64,000 nt of DNA. Source: Glossina fuscipes (taxonomy: Eukaryota; Arthropoda; Insecta; Diptera; Glossinidae). The notes beneath the pieces are model-generated. The model worked only from the letters and a program-made list of their open reading frames with translations, was not told the DNA's origin and ran no database searches. Location of the stretch: contig NW_023998417.1 of assembly GCF_014805625.2 (NCBI RefSeq), positions 5,166,215 through 5,230,214 of the forward strand, written 5' to 3'. The position numbers and the translations under genes are program-made. The stretch's first letter is position 1; the number at the start of each line of letters is the position of its first letter. Shown here in pieces: positions 39,101 to 50,559 of this stretch.

Positions 39101-41399
39101 ACAGTAGGACAATGCCGTGATAAAGAAGACGAAAATGAAGAAGACCTATCATACTCTTAAGTATGAATATCATAATGGACGTGCCATAACAAGGGAAGTG
39201 TTTTGTTTTTTTTTTTTTTATAGAAAAATCAATTCATGAACTAATGAAAAGGTGCGCCAGAGAAGACACACTTTGAAAGAAAGCATACGTTTTTAACAAT
39301 GGCCGTCATCTCTTGGGTTATTTTTACTTTTTAGCTACTGATTGTCTGTCTGAGTAGTAGCAGTAGCTTTGCAGAAAAATTCTCACTCTTTATAAAGTAA
39401 TAACTAATTACAACTTACATAAAAATCTTTACATTATCTTTAAATGAATCGTTTGTAAACGAGAGGATCCCGCCATCTACTTAGATATAAGTAATATACC
39501 ATAATCATCATCCCTGGCTTGGCTACTAACGTATTGTTTGAAAATTTCTGTTTTAATGAAAAGTGAACTCAATTCTAACTGTAAATGACAGGTATAACTC
39601 ACACACAACCACACACCTATACCTGTTCTTTCTTTTTTCCTTTTTTTTTTTGTGTGCGCGTGTGTGTGTGTGCGTGTGTGTGTGTGTCTGTGTGTTTATG
39701 TGCATAAAATATTTCTGACAGACATATCAAACATAAAGATGTGCTTTTGCACGCATAGGAAGTGATGGATCTATTTAAACTCTTGGAAAATAAGCTGTAT
39801 AAGAACAGCACAAAGAGACAAGCAATTAAAGTGAGTGTCGGTTACAATTGTATTAGATATGTTGCAGGTAAATCCATGCACTTTACTGTACGCACAGAGG
39901 TTACATTTTCTACTTCAAAACATGTGCTGTGAACAGGAGCACTTATATTCGTTTCCTGTTTTTTTTTTTTGGAAAGTTTTTCATAAAATTAAAATAAACA
40001 ATTAATTTGAAATAAATTTAAATTTCGTTTTGTTACGAACGATGTAATTATGTACGATATATATATAGTTTGCGAAGTGAACATAAAAACGTCTTATCGT
40101 AGCGTTAATTACGACCAAACCTAATTTCATACATTCGCTATTCATATAATATGTTTGATTGAGATCGTAACAAACACACCGATATACATCGAAATACATA
40201 GATACAATAAAATAATGAAATTATTCTTATACAAGCAATTTTAAACAAATCAATTTAAACAAAAAATTTTTGAAAAGTTTTACAATTATTACCATGTCTG
40301 ATATATTGTCTTTCATTAGGGGCAATCCTTAAAGAACATACGTCATAGGCATAGGCGAAGACAAAACAAGTTTTTCCTCTTCTTTTTTGAAAGCATTTAT
40401 TGGAGAGATCGAATAGAAGATAAGCCACTCATGAGTCCATTTATCTCTCATAAAAAGTTTTGTCGATAAACATGAGAAGCTTCCTCTAGAAATAGAACAA
40501 AAAGCCTTGAAAAAATTGAATAAAAGCAAAATTTTTCTTTCTGCAAATACCACAAGACCTTCTACTGGCAAGAATTCGATTTTTAGGCACTTTTTTGAGT
40601 AAATCTTGCATAATTTCATTAATAGCACGTTTCATTTCGCTTTTCTAATCCTAGAAGTCAACGATTTTAAATAGACTTAAAAATACCAAGGCGGGACTAT
40701 TTAAATTAGGCCTTTGTGCAAGCCATTCGATATCGAAATTTCTTGAAATTATTGCATCACTAAACTTATTGCATAAAAAACTAATCCTTTGATGTCTGTA
40801 CACGTGCTGCGTGTTCTCGTCTTGTTCGAATAACGTGCCGATCTATAGCCAGATCAGCATTCTCATTTTCGAGTTCATAGGGACCGATGCTGTTGCTCCT
40901 TCAAAAATCCTACACTAAACTTTTACTTTTGCAGAAAATAAATGCATCTCGTGAATAATTTGCGGTTTAATTAACTTTACCTTAAAATTTAGAACTTTGT
41001 TTATTCCTTGAAACATTGAAAAAAAAAAAAAAAACGAGCCTGTTCTGGGAAAATGATTTGCTTAACTGGAGCGCACAAAGGCTTGTAATATAATTTGTTC
41101 TATAAAAATTCCAATTAATTTCCACGATAAAATTGGAAACGTAACTGAACATATCTAACAAAGGCAAAACATATTTTTTTATTTAAAATTATTAAAACGA
41201 AATCATATGATCCCTTTTGAAAAACATTACAAACTTATTCTGAAATAAAGTGAATTTTCGAAAAACACAGCACAATGTTTCATAAACATTCGCCAAATTG
41301 ACGACAACGGTATAAAGAGTGAGCGGACGTGCGATGCGGAATATACCGATTGTACTTACACTTGCATGAATGTATAATAAGGAATTAATTCAAGAACTG
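36121..41399. other. AT-rich noncoding stretch
   Basis: No supported gene. It includes (TA)n at 36259-36276 and 38141-38163, a three-tract G run (G5, G4, G4) at 36785-36802, a G+C-intermediate zone at 36900-37300 without a long frame, and (TG)n at 39651-39696. A minus-strand open segment at 40781-40900 is too short to separate from chance. Confidence 0.55.
39651..39696. repeat. (TG)n microsatellite
   Basis: TGTG/CGCG-type alternating purine-pyrimidine tract with interruptions (TGCGCG, TGCG, TCTG). It directly follows a poly(T) run and could adopt Z-DNA-like structure. Confidence 0.9.
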
Positions 41400-41580
41400 A
41401 TGGCAAAGGTCTATTGCACTTCGATTTAACCATCGATGTGCGTCCTTCTTCTGATGTTCGCCCACTCGGCTGAAGCGTATTTACGGGTATGTGCGTTCAC
41501 AACTTGCAGCCCAACTGCCAAAGCTATTGAATATGGACTGAATCGGAACATTTTTGTGATCACTATCCATATAAAAAAAG
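41400..41580 (-). repeat. dispersed repeat fragment, copy H
   Basis: AAAGCTATTGAATATGGACT followed by GAATCGGAAC (41520-41549) parallels the GCTATTGACAATGGTTCGGATCGG block of copy E. Upstream, TCGATTTAACCATCGATGTG then CGTCC recalls the core-plus-(GTCY)n arrangement in a strongly decayed form. Confidence 0.4.
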
Positions 41581-42890
41581 ACTTGTTTTGCAAGAGTCTC
41601 TATATGAAAAATATTTTCCATTGATAAGATTACGCAATTTCTAATAGAAGGGAATGAGCTTCTCAACCCTTTTCCACAAAACCACTTTTATGGAAAAGAA
41701 GCCTTTATGTGGTAAAAAGGGTCTAGTTTTTGTGCTTTATAAATAGAATTGATATGCGAAACTGTCACTTTAGTTACAAATTTATTAGATTTGGCTTAGA
41801 CTATAAAGGTATATTTCTCAGACCATTTTAAGATGGAACGATTTTTTCAAAGTTCCTCTTATAGAATAAATATATGAAGACAAAAATCTAATTTCTATAT
41901 ATATTTTTTAATCAAGTCATTTACGATAAAAGCTTACTATGTTACTGGGGACTCTTCTGCCAAGAAGCTTGCCAAGCAATGTATATCTTTATATTGAAAA
42001 ATGTTACAATTTTTAGTATGTTATAATCACGGCAGATGAAAAAAAGGAAAAAAAAAAAAAAAAAAAAATTTTCATTTTAAAAATATTTTCTCTATATAAT
42101 TTAATAAAATATTTATTAAAACTATTTTCCAAATTTTAATTATACTAATTACTGTTACACTTTATCGTATATTTTATAAAATTTATTAAAACTCAAATTA
42201 AAACTTTCAAATAGACAGACATGCACATACAATTAAATGCAACTATAATTGCCAATAGACTGAATATGTGTGTAAATGTGCTTTCATGCCATCTTATATC
42301 ATTATATTAAAGGATTTGCACACATTTTCTTAGAATGGTCAATGGATCAATTATATTTGAAATAATTTACATATAATTTACTTTGAGAAAATGTATAAGT
42401 ATCTGAAAATTGTTTTCCAAGTATTAATTAATAACAAAATTTGATAATATCATAATTTCATAATTTTTCCTAATTAAATATAAAATGTTCTAATCAACGT
42501 TATTTATAGCAAATGCATAGCATATAAACACCAAAGCAAAGTTAATAAATTTCATTTGTAAGTGAAAAAATGTTATTCTTCTTCTTTTTAGATCTTTCTT
42601 TGCACATACGAGGTCCAACGATTAAATGCTTGCATAAACAAGGAGAAAAAAAACAACTGACTTTTTGATTGAATATTGGTAAGTAGATATCTCTCTCTTG
42701 ATGACTTTATTGATTTTATATTAAACACAGTTATTCATACATTATAATAATTACAATTATAATTAAATAAATTTATCAGATAATTTAAGTCGTAAGATAT
42801 CTTTACGTTATCAATTAGCAGTCGGGAGCCATTTTAAATGGCATAGTTGAGAAGTCATTCCGACTGTTTCACCTCTCTTTCTACCAAAGA
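41581..42890. other. AT-rich noncoding stretch
   Basis: No gene recognised. A poly(A) run of about 20 lies near 42048-42068, followed by almost pure A/T sequence to about 42200. Confidence 0.6.
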
Positions 42891-42953
42891 CACGAGATAC
42901 ATCCTGTCTGTCACGAGATGCACTCTGTCTGTCACGAGATGCACTCTGTCTGA
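42891..42953. repeat. 21-bp tandem repeat, three units
   Basis: Units at 42891-42911, 42912-42932 and 42933-42953. Units two and three read CACGAGATGCACTCTGTCTG plus one base, and unit one differs at three positions. The near identity suggests recent expansion. The period is a multiple of three, but no reading frame of note runs through it. Confidence 0.9.
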
Positions 42954-43114
42954 TCATTTAAATGTGAAAAATTTGTTACAAATTTACTCACTTCTGTAAG
43001 AAATATCTCTGAAAAATTTTACTTACGAAACTTATAGCACAATTGCATTTAAAATAGATCGGATTTATATAGCATTATAAACATTAATTATCATTCGATT
43101 TCAAAGTAACAACT

Positions 43115-43620
43115 AATGCTGTAGGGTATATTAAGCTAGTGCAGACGCACGTAGCACGCAGAATGGCTTTAAGATAGACCCACCTTTTATTGTACCGATC
43201 GATTCAGAATCATAATCTGAATTGATATAAGTCTGTCTGTCCGTCTATTATTTGTCCATTTAAATTTGCATTCAAGCCGCGGGGTTTTTGAGACATTTTG
43301 AAGAAATTTGTGGCAGTGACATGTTTTGATCCAAGGACGAATGCTATTGACAATGGTTCGGATCGGTCCACTTTTTCGCCCTGTTCTGAAATGTCATTAT
43401 ATAGAAAAAATTTGCAATTTTCAAAATTTCCCGACAAAAGTGACCAAGTAACAGTATTTCTAACAGCATTCTAAATTGTTATGAAAATTTTGGACCGGCT
43501 GTGGCAATTTTTGAACCCCCTCTCATAGAACGAAAACCGAAGTTCATACGACGAAAAAGTATAATATTCAACCCTTCGTACTGAAAATTATATCATATAT
43601 ATATATATAAATTAACTGTA
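43115..43620 (-). repeat. dispersed repeat, copy E, with palindromic core
   Basis: Layout along the + strand: GTAGGGTATATTAAG near 43121-43135 (family border), the core GATTCAGAATCATAATCTGA plus ATT at 43201-43223, a (GTCY)n tract GTCTGTCTGTCCGTC at 43231-43245, the block GCTATTGACAATGGTTCGG then ATCGGTCCAC near 43343, and a (TA)n tract at 43597-43610. Its reverse complement aligns with the core of copy A over about 50 bases (TTATATCAATTCAGATTATG against TTAAATCGATTCGGAATATG), which ties the two groups together. Confidence 0.6.
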
Positions 43621-44432
43621 CCAAATTCGGACCATTTCAACCTATTATTAGGATTCTATCCTAATAAGAGTTTTCATGAAAATTGCTCCTTTGTAGAAGA
43701 CGAGCAAGTCCCTTCAACTCGCGGAAATGTTTGCGCCCACTTTTTAAAAATCTCATATTCTTAATCTAAAATGTTCATTCGGTTCAATGAGTTCTTATCT
43801 TCTCGCAACCGTAGTGACTGCATGCAAATATTATAATTTCATGAAAGAAAATTCGGAAAATATTTTAATCGAATAATGTCAACATAACCGGGCGCGGTAT
43901 AAACTTAATTATCAGTCCTCGTAACTATGGGTTAAAATGTATTTCACTTGAATAGTCATTGAGCGAGAAACAAAACACTTCATTAAACGTAAATTTCAAT
44001 AAAATATCTATTTAGTGTAATGGGATATAAATTTCCTCAATATACATTAAATACATTGTACAGTTTGCGATAAAACGTATGTAACTTTTTCATAAAAATC
44101 AACTTTCACAGCTAAGTGCAGAGAATAACTTCTTTAAAAGATTTTAGATTTTAGAAAAGATTTGCTTTTAAACAAGAACCTAACAAGGAAACGCTGTGCA
44201 CGCCGTTTGAAAAGAATTTCAAATATTTATTTTCTTAAGCAAAGCCGTTGCAAACGGTTTGCAATTTCTATTAATCCGCTCGTTACCGAAGTCTCCAGGG
44301 AAAAAGCCCAAGAACTAACACAAAGATGTAACATATGTGACATCAACACAGCACTGTGTTAATGACGAACGAGTTAACTAAAAACATATCCCCCCAAACA
44401 CCTTTCAAGTTCTTTTCATGGTCTCGATTTGT
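43621..44432. other. AT-rich noncoding stretch
   Basis: No supported gene; a 66-codon open frame at 44162-44362 (K/R-rich) matches no family. Confidence 0.55.
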
Positions 44433-44530
44433 TTGCATTCTAATTTTTAACTAAACATTTGGAAGCCCTTGCCCTTGCCCTTGCCCTTGCCCTTGCCCTT
44501 GCATTCTAATTTTTAAGTAAACATATGGAA
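44433..44530. repeat. (GCCCTT)n array between direct repeats
   Basis: Six GCCCTT hexamers run from 44465 to about 44502. A segment of about 32 bp beginning TTGCATTCTAATTTTTAA stands on each side (44433-44464 and 44499-44530), with few differences. The hexamer is far more G+C-rich than its surroundings. The structure fits a duplication with the hexamer expanding at the junction. Confidence 0.9.
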
Positions 44531-46758
44531 TAGCGCATCGTCATGTTTCTTTCTTAAACTAAAATTAAATTGCAATTGTTTTAATCTTAACTTTATGTTT
44601 GCGTGTGTTTACATAATATTTACCTAAAATTTCTCCAATTTACGCAACATCTACATATAAATTCATACTTAATATAATTTAAATAATTTGAGACTAACGG
44701 ATTTTCGTATCGAATAACATTGTGGTTACATTCCAAAATAATTAGAGGAATTTAAAAATACAGAGAGAAGTAAAAAAAAAAAAAAAAACAAATTGATTTT
44801 GTGTTATCTAGATGTTGTGAGTAACATTTACGCACATACATATATATATATATGTATATGTATACATATATAACGGCTTCAAATTACGGTACTCTCGAGA
44901 ATGAAATTTCAATATAAACAATCGACATCGTGCTTAATAACTCATTTTCCATGCATTTCCCATGCAAATGCATTTTAGAATTTTGTGGCGCGTGCCCTAT
45001 TACTATGGTATGGATATAGAAGCAATCAATATGCATATGACACGTTATATGCTATACAGCCATACCCCTTTGAATGAAATACGTGGTTAAATTATCATTT
45101 CTCTGCATCAGAATTTAATTCTCACATTAGTTGCCACTAGAACGCTAATGTGTCACGTTGTATTAACACTTTAATTCATTCTGGGTAATAGCACAAAAAG
45201 AGCATATTTGATCGCATTTTGCAAAACATATACCAAGAATGAATTGTATGCCCAACACCTACACAAGCATACATAATTGTGGAAATTTATCTGGGTAACC
45301 AGAACCATATACACGCAGAAGATAAAACGATATAGAACTGTTTACTAAACTTGTCATATATGAGATGATGTTCGATGAAGTTTGGACAGTCCTAAGGTAA
45401 AAATGATTGATGCGGAATGCCAAATTATCCTCAAATAATTATAGTTCAAACTAGGTGATAATTATAGATGTCAGGTATCCCAGAGGTAATTGCCTCTCAT
45501 AGAATAGCTGCTGCTCGTAGTTGAACCGCTTGCAGAATGCTTTCGCGCGCTTAAAGTCTTCTTTCTGTGCGCTTAAAATCAATCTTTGGAATGGACCTTT
45601 GTCGTGGCTGTGATCACGATGGCGTTAATTAATGACATGATCGATGAACGTCGTCTTTCCTTGTCGCCCGTGCCCATTTATTAATTCTCGCATTTTCATT
45701 ACTTTATAGCTTGACTATTATACAGTGGCCATAATGTCTTCGATCACCCAGATTTAAATCATCTTCTTTTTATCAATAGGTTTCATTTAGTTTACTTCGA
45801 ATTCGAGCTGTCCTTGAGCTACATTTACGCCAATCTAATAATATTATATGGAGGGAATTCCAAAATTCACGCAAGAAGAAGCTTAGGTGGAAAATATATC
45901 AAATTGTAATCGCTGGCACATATGTACTCTTAATCAGAATTCACTTGTTGTTGTGCCATAATTCCTTGAATTGTTTTATGCGATTAATAGGCTTTGATTC
46001 TTAAATCAGTTAAATTTTGCACGGAAATCTTTCTTAAAAATAAAAGATTTTTAATTTTTCTAATTCCTTATTACGGATACTCTAATGAACTACTACGAAG
46101 TTTTATGGTCACAGTTTAAGATCACTAAATGATTCAGTTCCCCTTGTCATTTATCTCTTGAACGTATCTTGTAACGCACTGTTTGCATGGATAACTTAAG
46201 CTACCCTTTAGCATATTTAACCTGTTCTTCCGATTATGCATAACATAACATGATCCTAGAATATGTTTAAATTAAATGTATCCGGAATTTTTTCAAGTTT
46301 CTGAACAAGCACTTTAACTAAATTCCGGTTTAAAAGCAACTAATGCTAGTAGAGCTGAACAACACGGTTCCTTCGCAAAAAAAACATAATATTTCAAAAA
46401 GCAACCAACTTGCTATAGAGTAATAAACTAGAAATCTTGCTAATCATTCCTATCATTATCATAAAATCACATATTCTTTTTTGGATAAACAACCGTAGAA
46501 TGCTCTCAAAATTTTATGAATATTTTCAATCTTATTAACTTCATATTACATATGAGATAGATAGCATTTAACGTTAAGCAATCACAAGCAATACTAAAAT
46601 ACAGACATAGCTAAAGTAGCAAAAAAAAAATAAAAATAAAAAAAACTACAGCTCACTTCACTCACTCTCTTATTTCTATTCAGTGTAATAAAAGTGTTAG
46701 CTCAATAAAGTGAAATAAAATCTATAATTATCAAAAGAATCCTCTGTTTTAATCTAAA

Positions 46759-46760
<2 letters not shown>
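44531..46760. other. noncoding stretch upstream of Nemp
   Basis: No supported gene. There is a poly(A) run near 44774-44788 and a TA-rich inverted tract at 44838-44872. A G+C-richer patch at 45451-45677 is open on the minus strand in two short frames (one from an ATG at 45677, the other reading KRAKAFCKRFNYEQQLFYER). Those frames are each about 33 codons and could be decayed coding sequence or chance. Confidence 0.5.

Positions 46761-46762
<2 letters not shown>

Positions 46763-46796
<34 letters not shown>
46763..46796. repeat. (TA)n microsatellite
   Basis: About 17 TA units lying some 230 bases upstream of the Nemp start codon. Confidence 0.9.
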
Positions 46797-46798
<2 letters not shown>

Positions 46799-47029
46799 GT
46801 AAACATGTGTTCAGTTATTTATTTATTTCAAAAACTTTTGTTTTTTTACAAACTACATAAATTTTTTGTCTTGGGAACCGGGAAAATGGAAAAAATTTTG
46901 ACAAACAAAGTCAGTAAACCGGTAAATGTATTTTAAGATTCCATTCGTGGAGACGAAGTTTTATTTCGCAAGCTTATTTAGTGCACTTTATACCGAAACA
47001 AATAGATAAAAGATTAAAAAGGAAATAAA

Positions 47030-48690
47030 ATGGCTTTATTTATTTTAGTGATATTAACTTTTTTCACGGTTGCGGTGCTTTCGCAAACTCCGGAATCCAT
47101 AATTGCCGATAAAGGTAAATTGATTATATTATGATAAATTCATATTAATAGCTCATATAAATAATTTTAGTCAATTATGTGGATCTTGGGAAATTATATA
47201 CATATAAGCCGAAGAGAAACTTTGGTCCATTTACGAAAGATAATTTGTATACGTTTTGTTATCGTGCCAAAGATAAAACTATAAGCAGTTTATTTGAAAC
47301 TGTTAAGTTGCGGCTAAATATTGAAGGTGACAATTATAAACAGTATGATGGCGCCACACCGGACGAAGTCCGACAGCATTACAATCAAGAACAATCATTA
47401 TTTAGCTTGACTTTATTCTCTCAAAAACGTGTACGTTTGCATTTGTCATCGTTTGTCTTCTCCAATTGTTTAGGTATGGCGTCTCAGAATCCCTACACTT
47501 TAGAGCTGAAAATATTGCGTATAGATTTTTACCGAGTTATACAGCTATTGTTAGGCTACTTGGTGTTTCAATATGCCAGCAATTTAAGCCAAAATGCAAT
47601 ATTTTATTATGTGACGGGAATTGTTTTGGGTATATGCTCATTGTTTATGCTCCTCATATGGTTGACGAGTAGCAAATTAGTACCAAGACGCCCTGCCATG
47701 TATGGTATTTTTAATAGGCGGTTGGACCGTAGGCTTGTGGATGATACAGCTACTATGGATGCATATGCCAGTTATTATCGTCACATACAGAATCTATGTT
47801 TTCTGGTACATAATGATAACTGGTTCAATATCATTCATTGTTTGTTATCGTTGGGCTCCGCCAATTAACCAACGTTCTAAGAACATCACAAAATGGCTAT
47901 TACAGTTGGCGTCTCTCACTATGATTTACTTTTCAAGCTTTTACGAAGAAGCAACATCTGCAATTATTATAACAGTAGTCGCGTCAAAGTGCTTTCCAAA
48001 ATCACTTTGGTATAAATGCCGCTCTTACCGGTTAAGAAAATTTCCACCTAAAATTCGTTTACTAACACTTGATGAATTTTATGAGCAGGGTGTATTTTGA
48101 GACAAAGAAAGCTTTGGAAGATCTCCGGAAATATGCGGCTAGACCCGATTGCAAACAGTGGACGATGATGACTAAATTACGCGTTCCTTGGCGTTTTCCG
48201 GCTTTTGTTGAGCGAGCCACAAATTTAGAACATGAAGAAGTTTTACGTTTCGAATCTTTAAAATATTCCGCTGCTGATGACGAAAATAGTGATATTAGTA
48301 CGGGCGAAAGCGAGAATGAGGAAAATCTGTGTAAGAGCAATACATACATATTAAGCCAGAAGACATATTAAGCGAAGAAGAGGAATATAGTCATGCTAGT
48401 GGGGACTATAAGTTTCGAAGTCTACGTGCTTCAATGAATAATCGTACGCCTAGTGATTTGGCAATGAACCATCTACCTCACGACGTTCGTTAATGAGACA
48501 ACAACTGCTCATACCAAATTTAAGATCGCAACAATGTCCAATAACTTCCCACAATATCACACCAGGTAGTTCCTCCTTCACTATAAATGATAATGGATAC
48601 TCGTCGCGTACAATACCCTCCTATATGTATAGAGTAACATCGATACATGAGCACCGTAGTACGAATGAATTTGATGATAAGGATGTGTAA
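47030..48690 (+). CDS. Nemp: nuclear envelope integral membrane protein (NEMP1/TMEM194 family), frame interrupted
   Basis: Exon 1 (47030-47114) encodes a signal peptide (MALFILVILTFFTVAVLS). A 56-bp intron follows, and exon 2 starts at 47171. The lumenal part has FCYR (residues 57-60) and NCLG (128-131). Then come LSQN and FYYVTGIVLGICS in the membrane region, PRRPAMYG near 200-207, GGWTVGL, CYRWAPP, LTLDEFYEQG, ETKKALEDLRKY and RFPAFVE. This order matches NEMP proteins: inner-nuclear-membrane proteins with about five membrane segments and a nucleoplasmic tail, implicated in nuclear-envelope stiffness and germ-cell function. The frame breaks by one base near 47707 and 48092, and again between about 48320-48371 and 48457-48490. 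An acidic tail (DDENSDIS) precedes the third break. The total would be roughly 500-530 residues. The start is chosen by its signal peptide, and the last frame stops at 48690. Intron retention rules out a processed copy. Assembly indels or very recent inactivation are both possible; identity is secure. Confidence 0.88.
47115..47170 (+). other. Nemp intron 1, 56 bp
   Basis: It begins GTAAATTG after AAAG and ends AATAATTTTAG before TCAATTATG; a branch-like TTAATAG lies inside. Phase 1 (G/TC gives valine 29). Without removing it the frame meets stop codons, so splicing is required to join the signal peptide to the lumenal domain. Confidence 0.8.
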
Positions 48691-48915
48691 ATGTTCGCGC
48701 TTATTTTCTGCGTAGGGATTTTGAACAATTCTCTCTGTAGTTATAGGATATAAGCAGTGGCAAGCTTTTTATATCGTCGTTGTTTTTATTTTCGTTCCTT
48801 TTCAAAATTTTCCGATCGTTAATTTATTAAAAATTTATTAAAAAAATATAATTTTATAGGTTTTACAATATTTCCGCACAACTCACTTCATTGTTCATTT
48901 CACATGAAAAGTAAA

Positions 48916-48921
48916 AATAAA
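48916..48921 (+). terminator. possible Nemp polyadenylation signal
   Basis: AATAAA about 226 bases past the last Nemp stop, in AT-rich sequence. Other AT-rich near-matches occur between 48815 and 48860, so the true site is not decided. Confidence 0.3.
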
Positions 48922-49690
48922 TGACAAATTATAAAGAAAAATGACATATCTGTCAATAATGTCAAAATATATTTCTGTTCTCGCACTGACCTCATAATTT
49001 GTTCCTGATGCATTCCCTTTTAATTTGCAAACAAATAGTAGTCGCTTGAGACCATGTAGAAGATACGGTTGGTATAGCAATGGGTCCACTCTTACTAATA
49101 GTTCATAAGAGTAATTTTATGATATTTATTCTAACGCATTGGTCAATAATTGGCCAAATTGACAAATAGACTTTGTTTCTATAAAAATAAGAGAGGGAGA
49201 GAGAGAGAGAGAGAGAGAAAGACAATTGTTTTTAAAATGCAATCGTATGGGAAATATAAAGCCAAGGGAGAGAAAAGAAGATAGCCATATGACTTGTGTA
49301 ATTAGCATCGATATTCAATACCTACGAAGGATAAAATATCGTGAAAAAGTTTTCCTTTTACAAGTGTTTGAAAATTATGCCCGTAAAGATCTTTAATCGA
49401 ACTCTGCGTGAAGCATTTGGAACTATAAACTAACCTAAAGAGACCAAGTTTTTGTGCACGATTTATCTTAAGCTACGAAAAATGTCGTCTATGTTTGCAT
49501 ATCCAGCCGCAGTGTAAATATAACGAAACATTCTCTTCTAGTAGCAAAATGCCGCGAAAAAAAAATTAGAAATCTTTCAACTCGTTTATTATTTCATTAA
49601 ATCTATTCGGTACTAAATCGAAATTAATCGTTTTCGGAGCGCGTTAATAACATTACACGTATTTTGTTTAAACGTGTACGGGGGTTTCTC
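48922..49690. other. noncoding stretch
   Basis: No gene recognised. It contains the (GA)n tract at 49191-49220. Just before the candidate promoter lies an inverted ACACGT/ACGTGT pair at about 49655-49678. Confidence 0.5.
49191..49220. repeat. (GA)n microsatellite
   Basis: GAGAGG followed by an uninterrupted GA run of about 11 units, polypurine on the + strand. Confidence 0.9.
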
Positions 49691-49843
49691 TATATATTGA
49701 TAATTAATTGTCATCTTCATTCATCGTCTGAGTTGTTGTCACTTGCAACTGACAACAACGAAAACAACTTATAATGTGAACTTTTTTACAACCATCTTAA
49801 TAGTACTCATTTACGCGTCACAAATAAAGTAAAAGCATTTAAG
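49691..49843 (+). promoter_or_regulatory. candidate core promoter and noncoding first exon
   Basis: TATATAT at 49691-49697 is followed 28 bases later by TCATTC (49718-49723), an initiator match with A at 49719. The next 125 bases have the look of a fly leader (CTGACAACAACGAAAACAAC, no long frame). They end at a consensus donor AAG/GTAAGA (49843/49844). Spacing and order are those of a TATA/initiator promoter with an untranslated first exon. Each motif alone is weak; the combination is suggestive. No downstream exon was found. Confidence 0.35.
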
Positions 49844-50559
49844 GTAAGATTTTAAACAAGACCAATAGTATTATATGTAATCACTCTATCGCCGAACTGA
49901 TCAGCCAATACTCAAAGATAACAATGCATAAATTCAGGTTCATTAATAAACATTTAAAATAGTTTTTTTTTTAGGCGATCAATAATTTGACTTTTTTAAA
50001 AATTATTAATTTGGTTTCCCTAAAAAATAAAGCACCAACAAAAGATTAATTAACAATGCTGAACAGTAATATAAAATTTTCTATTGCTTGCGGATCCAAA
50101 TAACGTTGCATAAATATTAAAAGAAAATTTCACATTTAGTTCGATTTACTTTAATTTACTTACATTTATAAGCGACCAGTTTTTAGAAAGCAATTGAAGT
50201 AATATTAACGTGCAAATAATATATTCCCGGTATTTTGAACAGTTGTTCTTTTTTTAATAATGTTTTTGAAATTACTTTAAAACAATTAAAGTTTTTGCAA
50301 TTAATTTTTTTAGAGTAGCTTGAAAGGTGTTGCTGTAATCTTTTCCGCAAATTCAAATAATTGGAGTGAAGAAAGTATAACAAATTTTCACGCGACTAAG
50401 CTATAAAAGCACAAGTTGATTCTGGTCCCTAAGCAATTAATTTCTCTTTTAAACATCTTGTCGACAATGGCAGACTCCAAAACTAATCACTGAAATGGGT
50501 ACGAAATTAGACAATATATGAAGTAATAGTAATAAAATAATAATTGACAGGTAATAATT

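Noticed and set aside
40781..40900. Minus-strand segment reading ENENADLAIDRHVIRTRREH
   Set aside because: Composition looks protein-like, but under 40 open codons and no clear splice acceptor; frames of this length are common by chance here.
47868..47868. Nemp ending at the stop at 47866-47868 as a short 260-residue protein
   Set aside because: The NEMP sequence clearly continues in another frame from about 47708, so the last 50 or so codons before this stop are out-of-frame translation.
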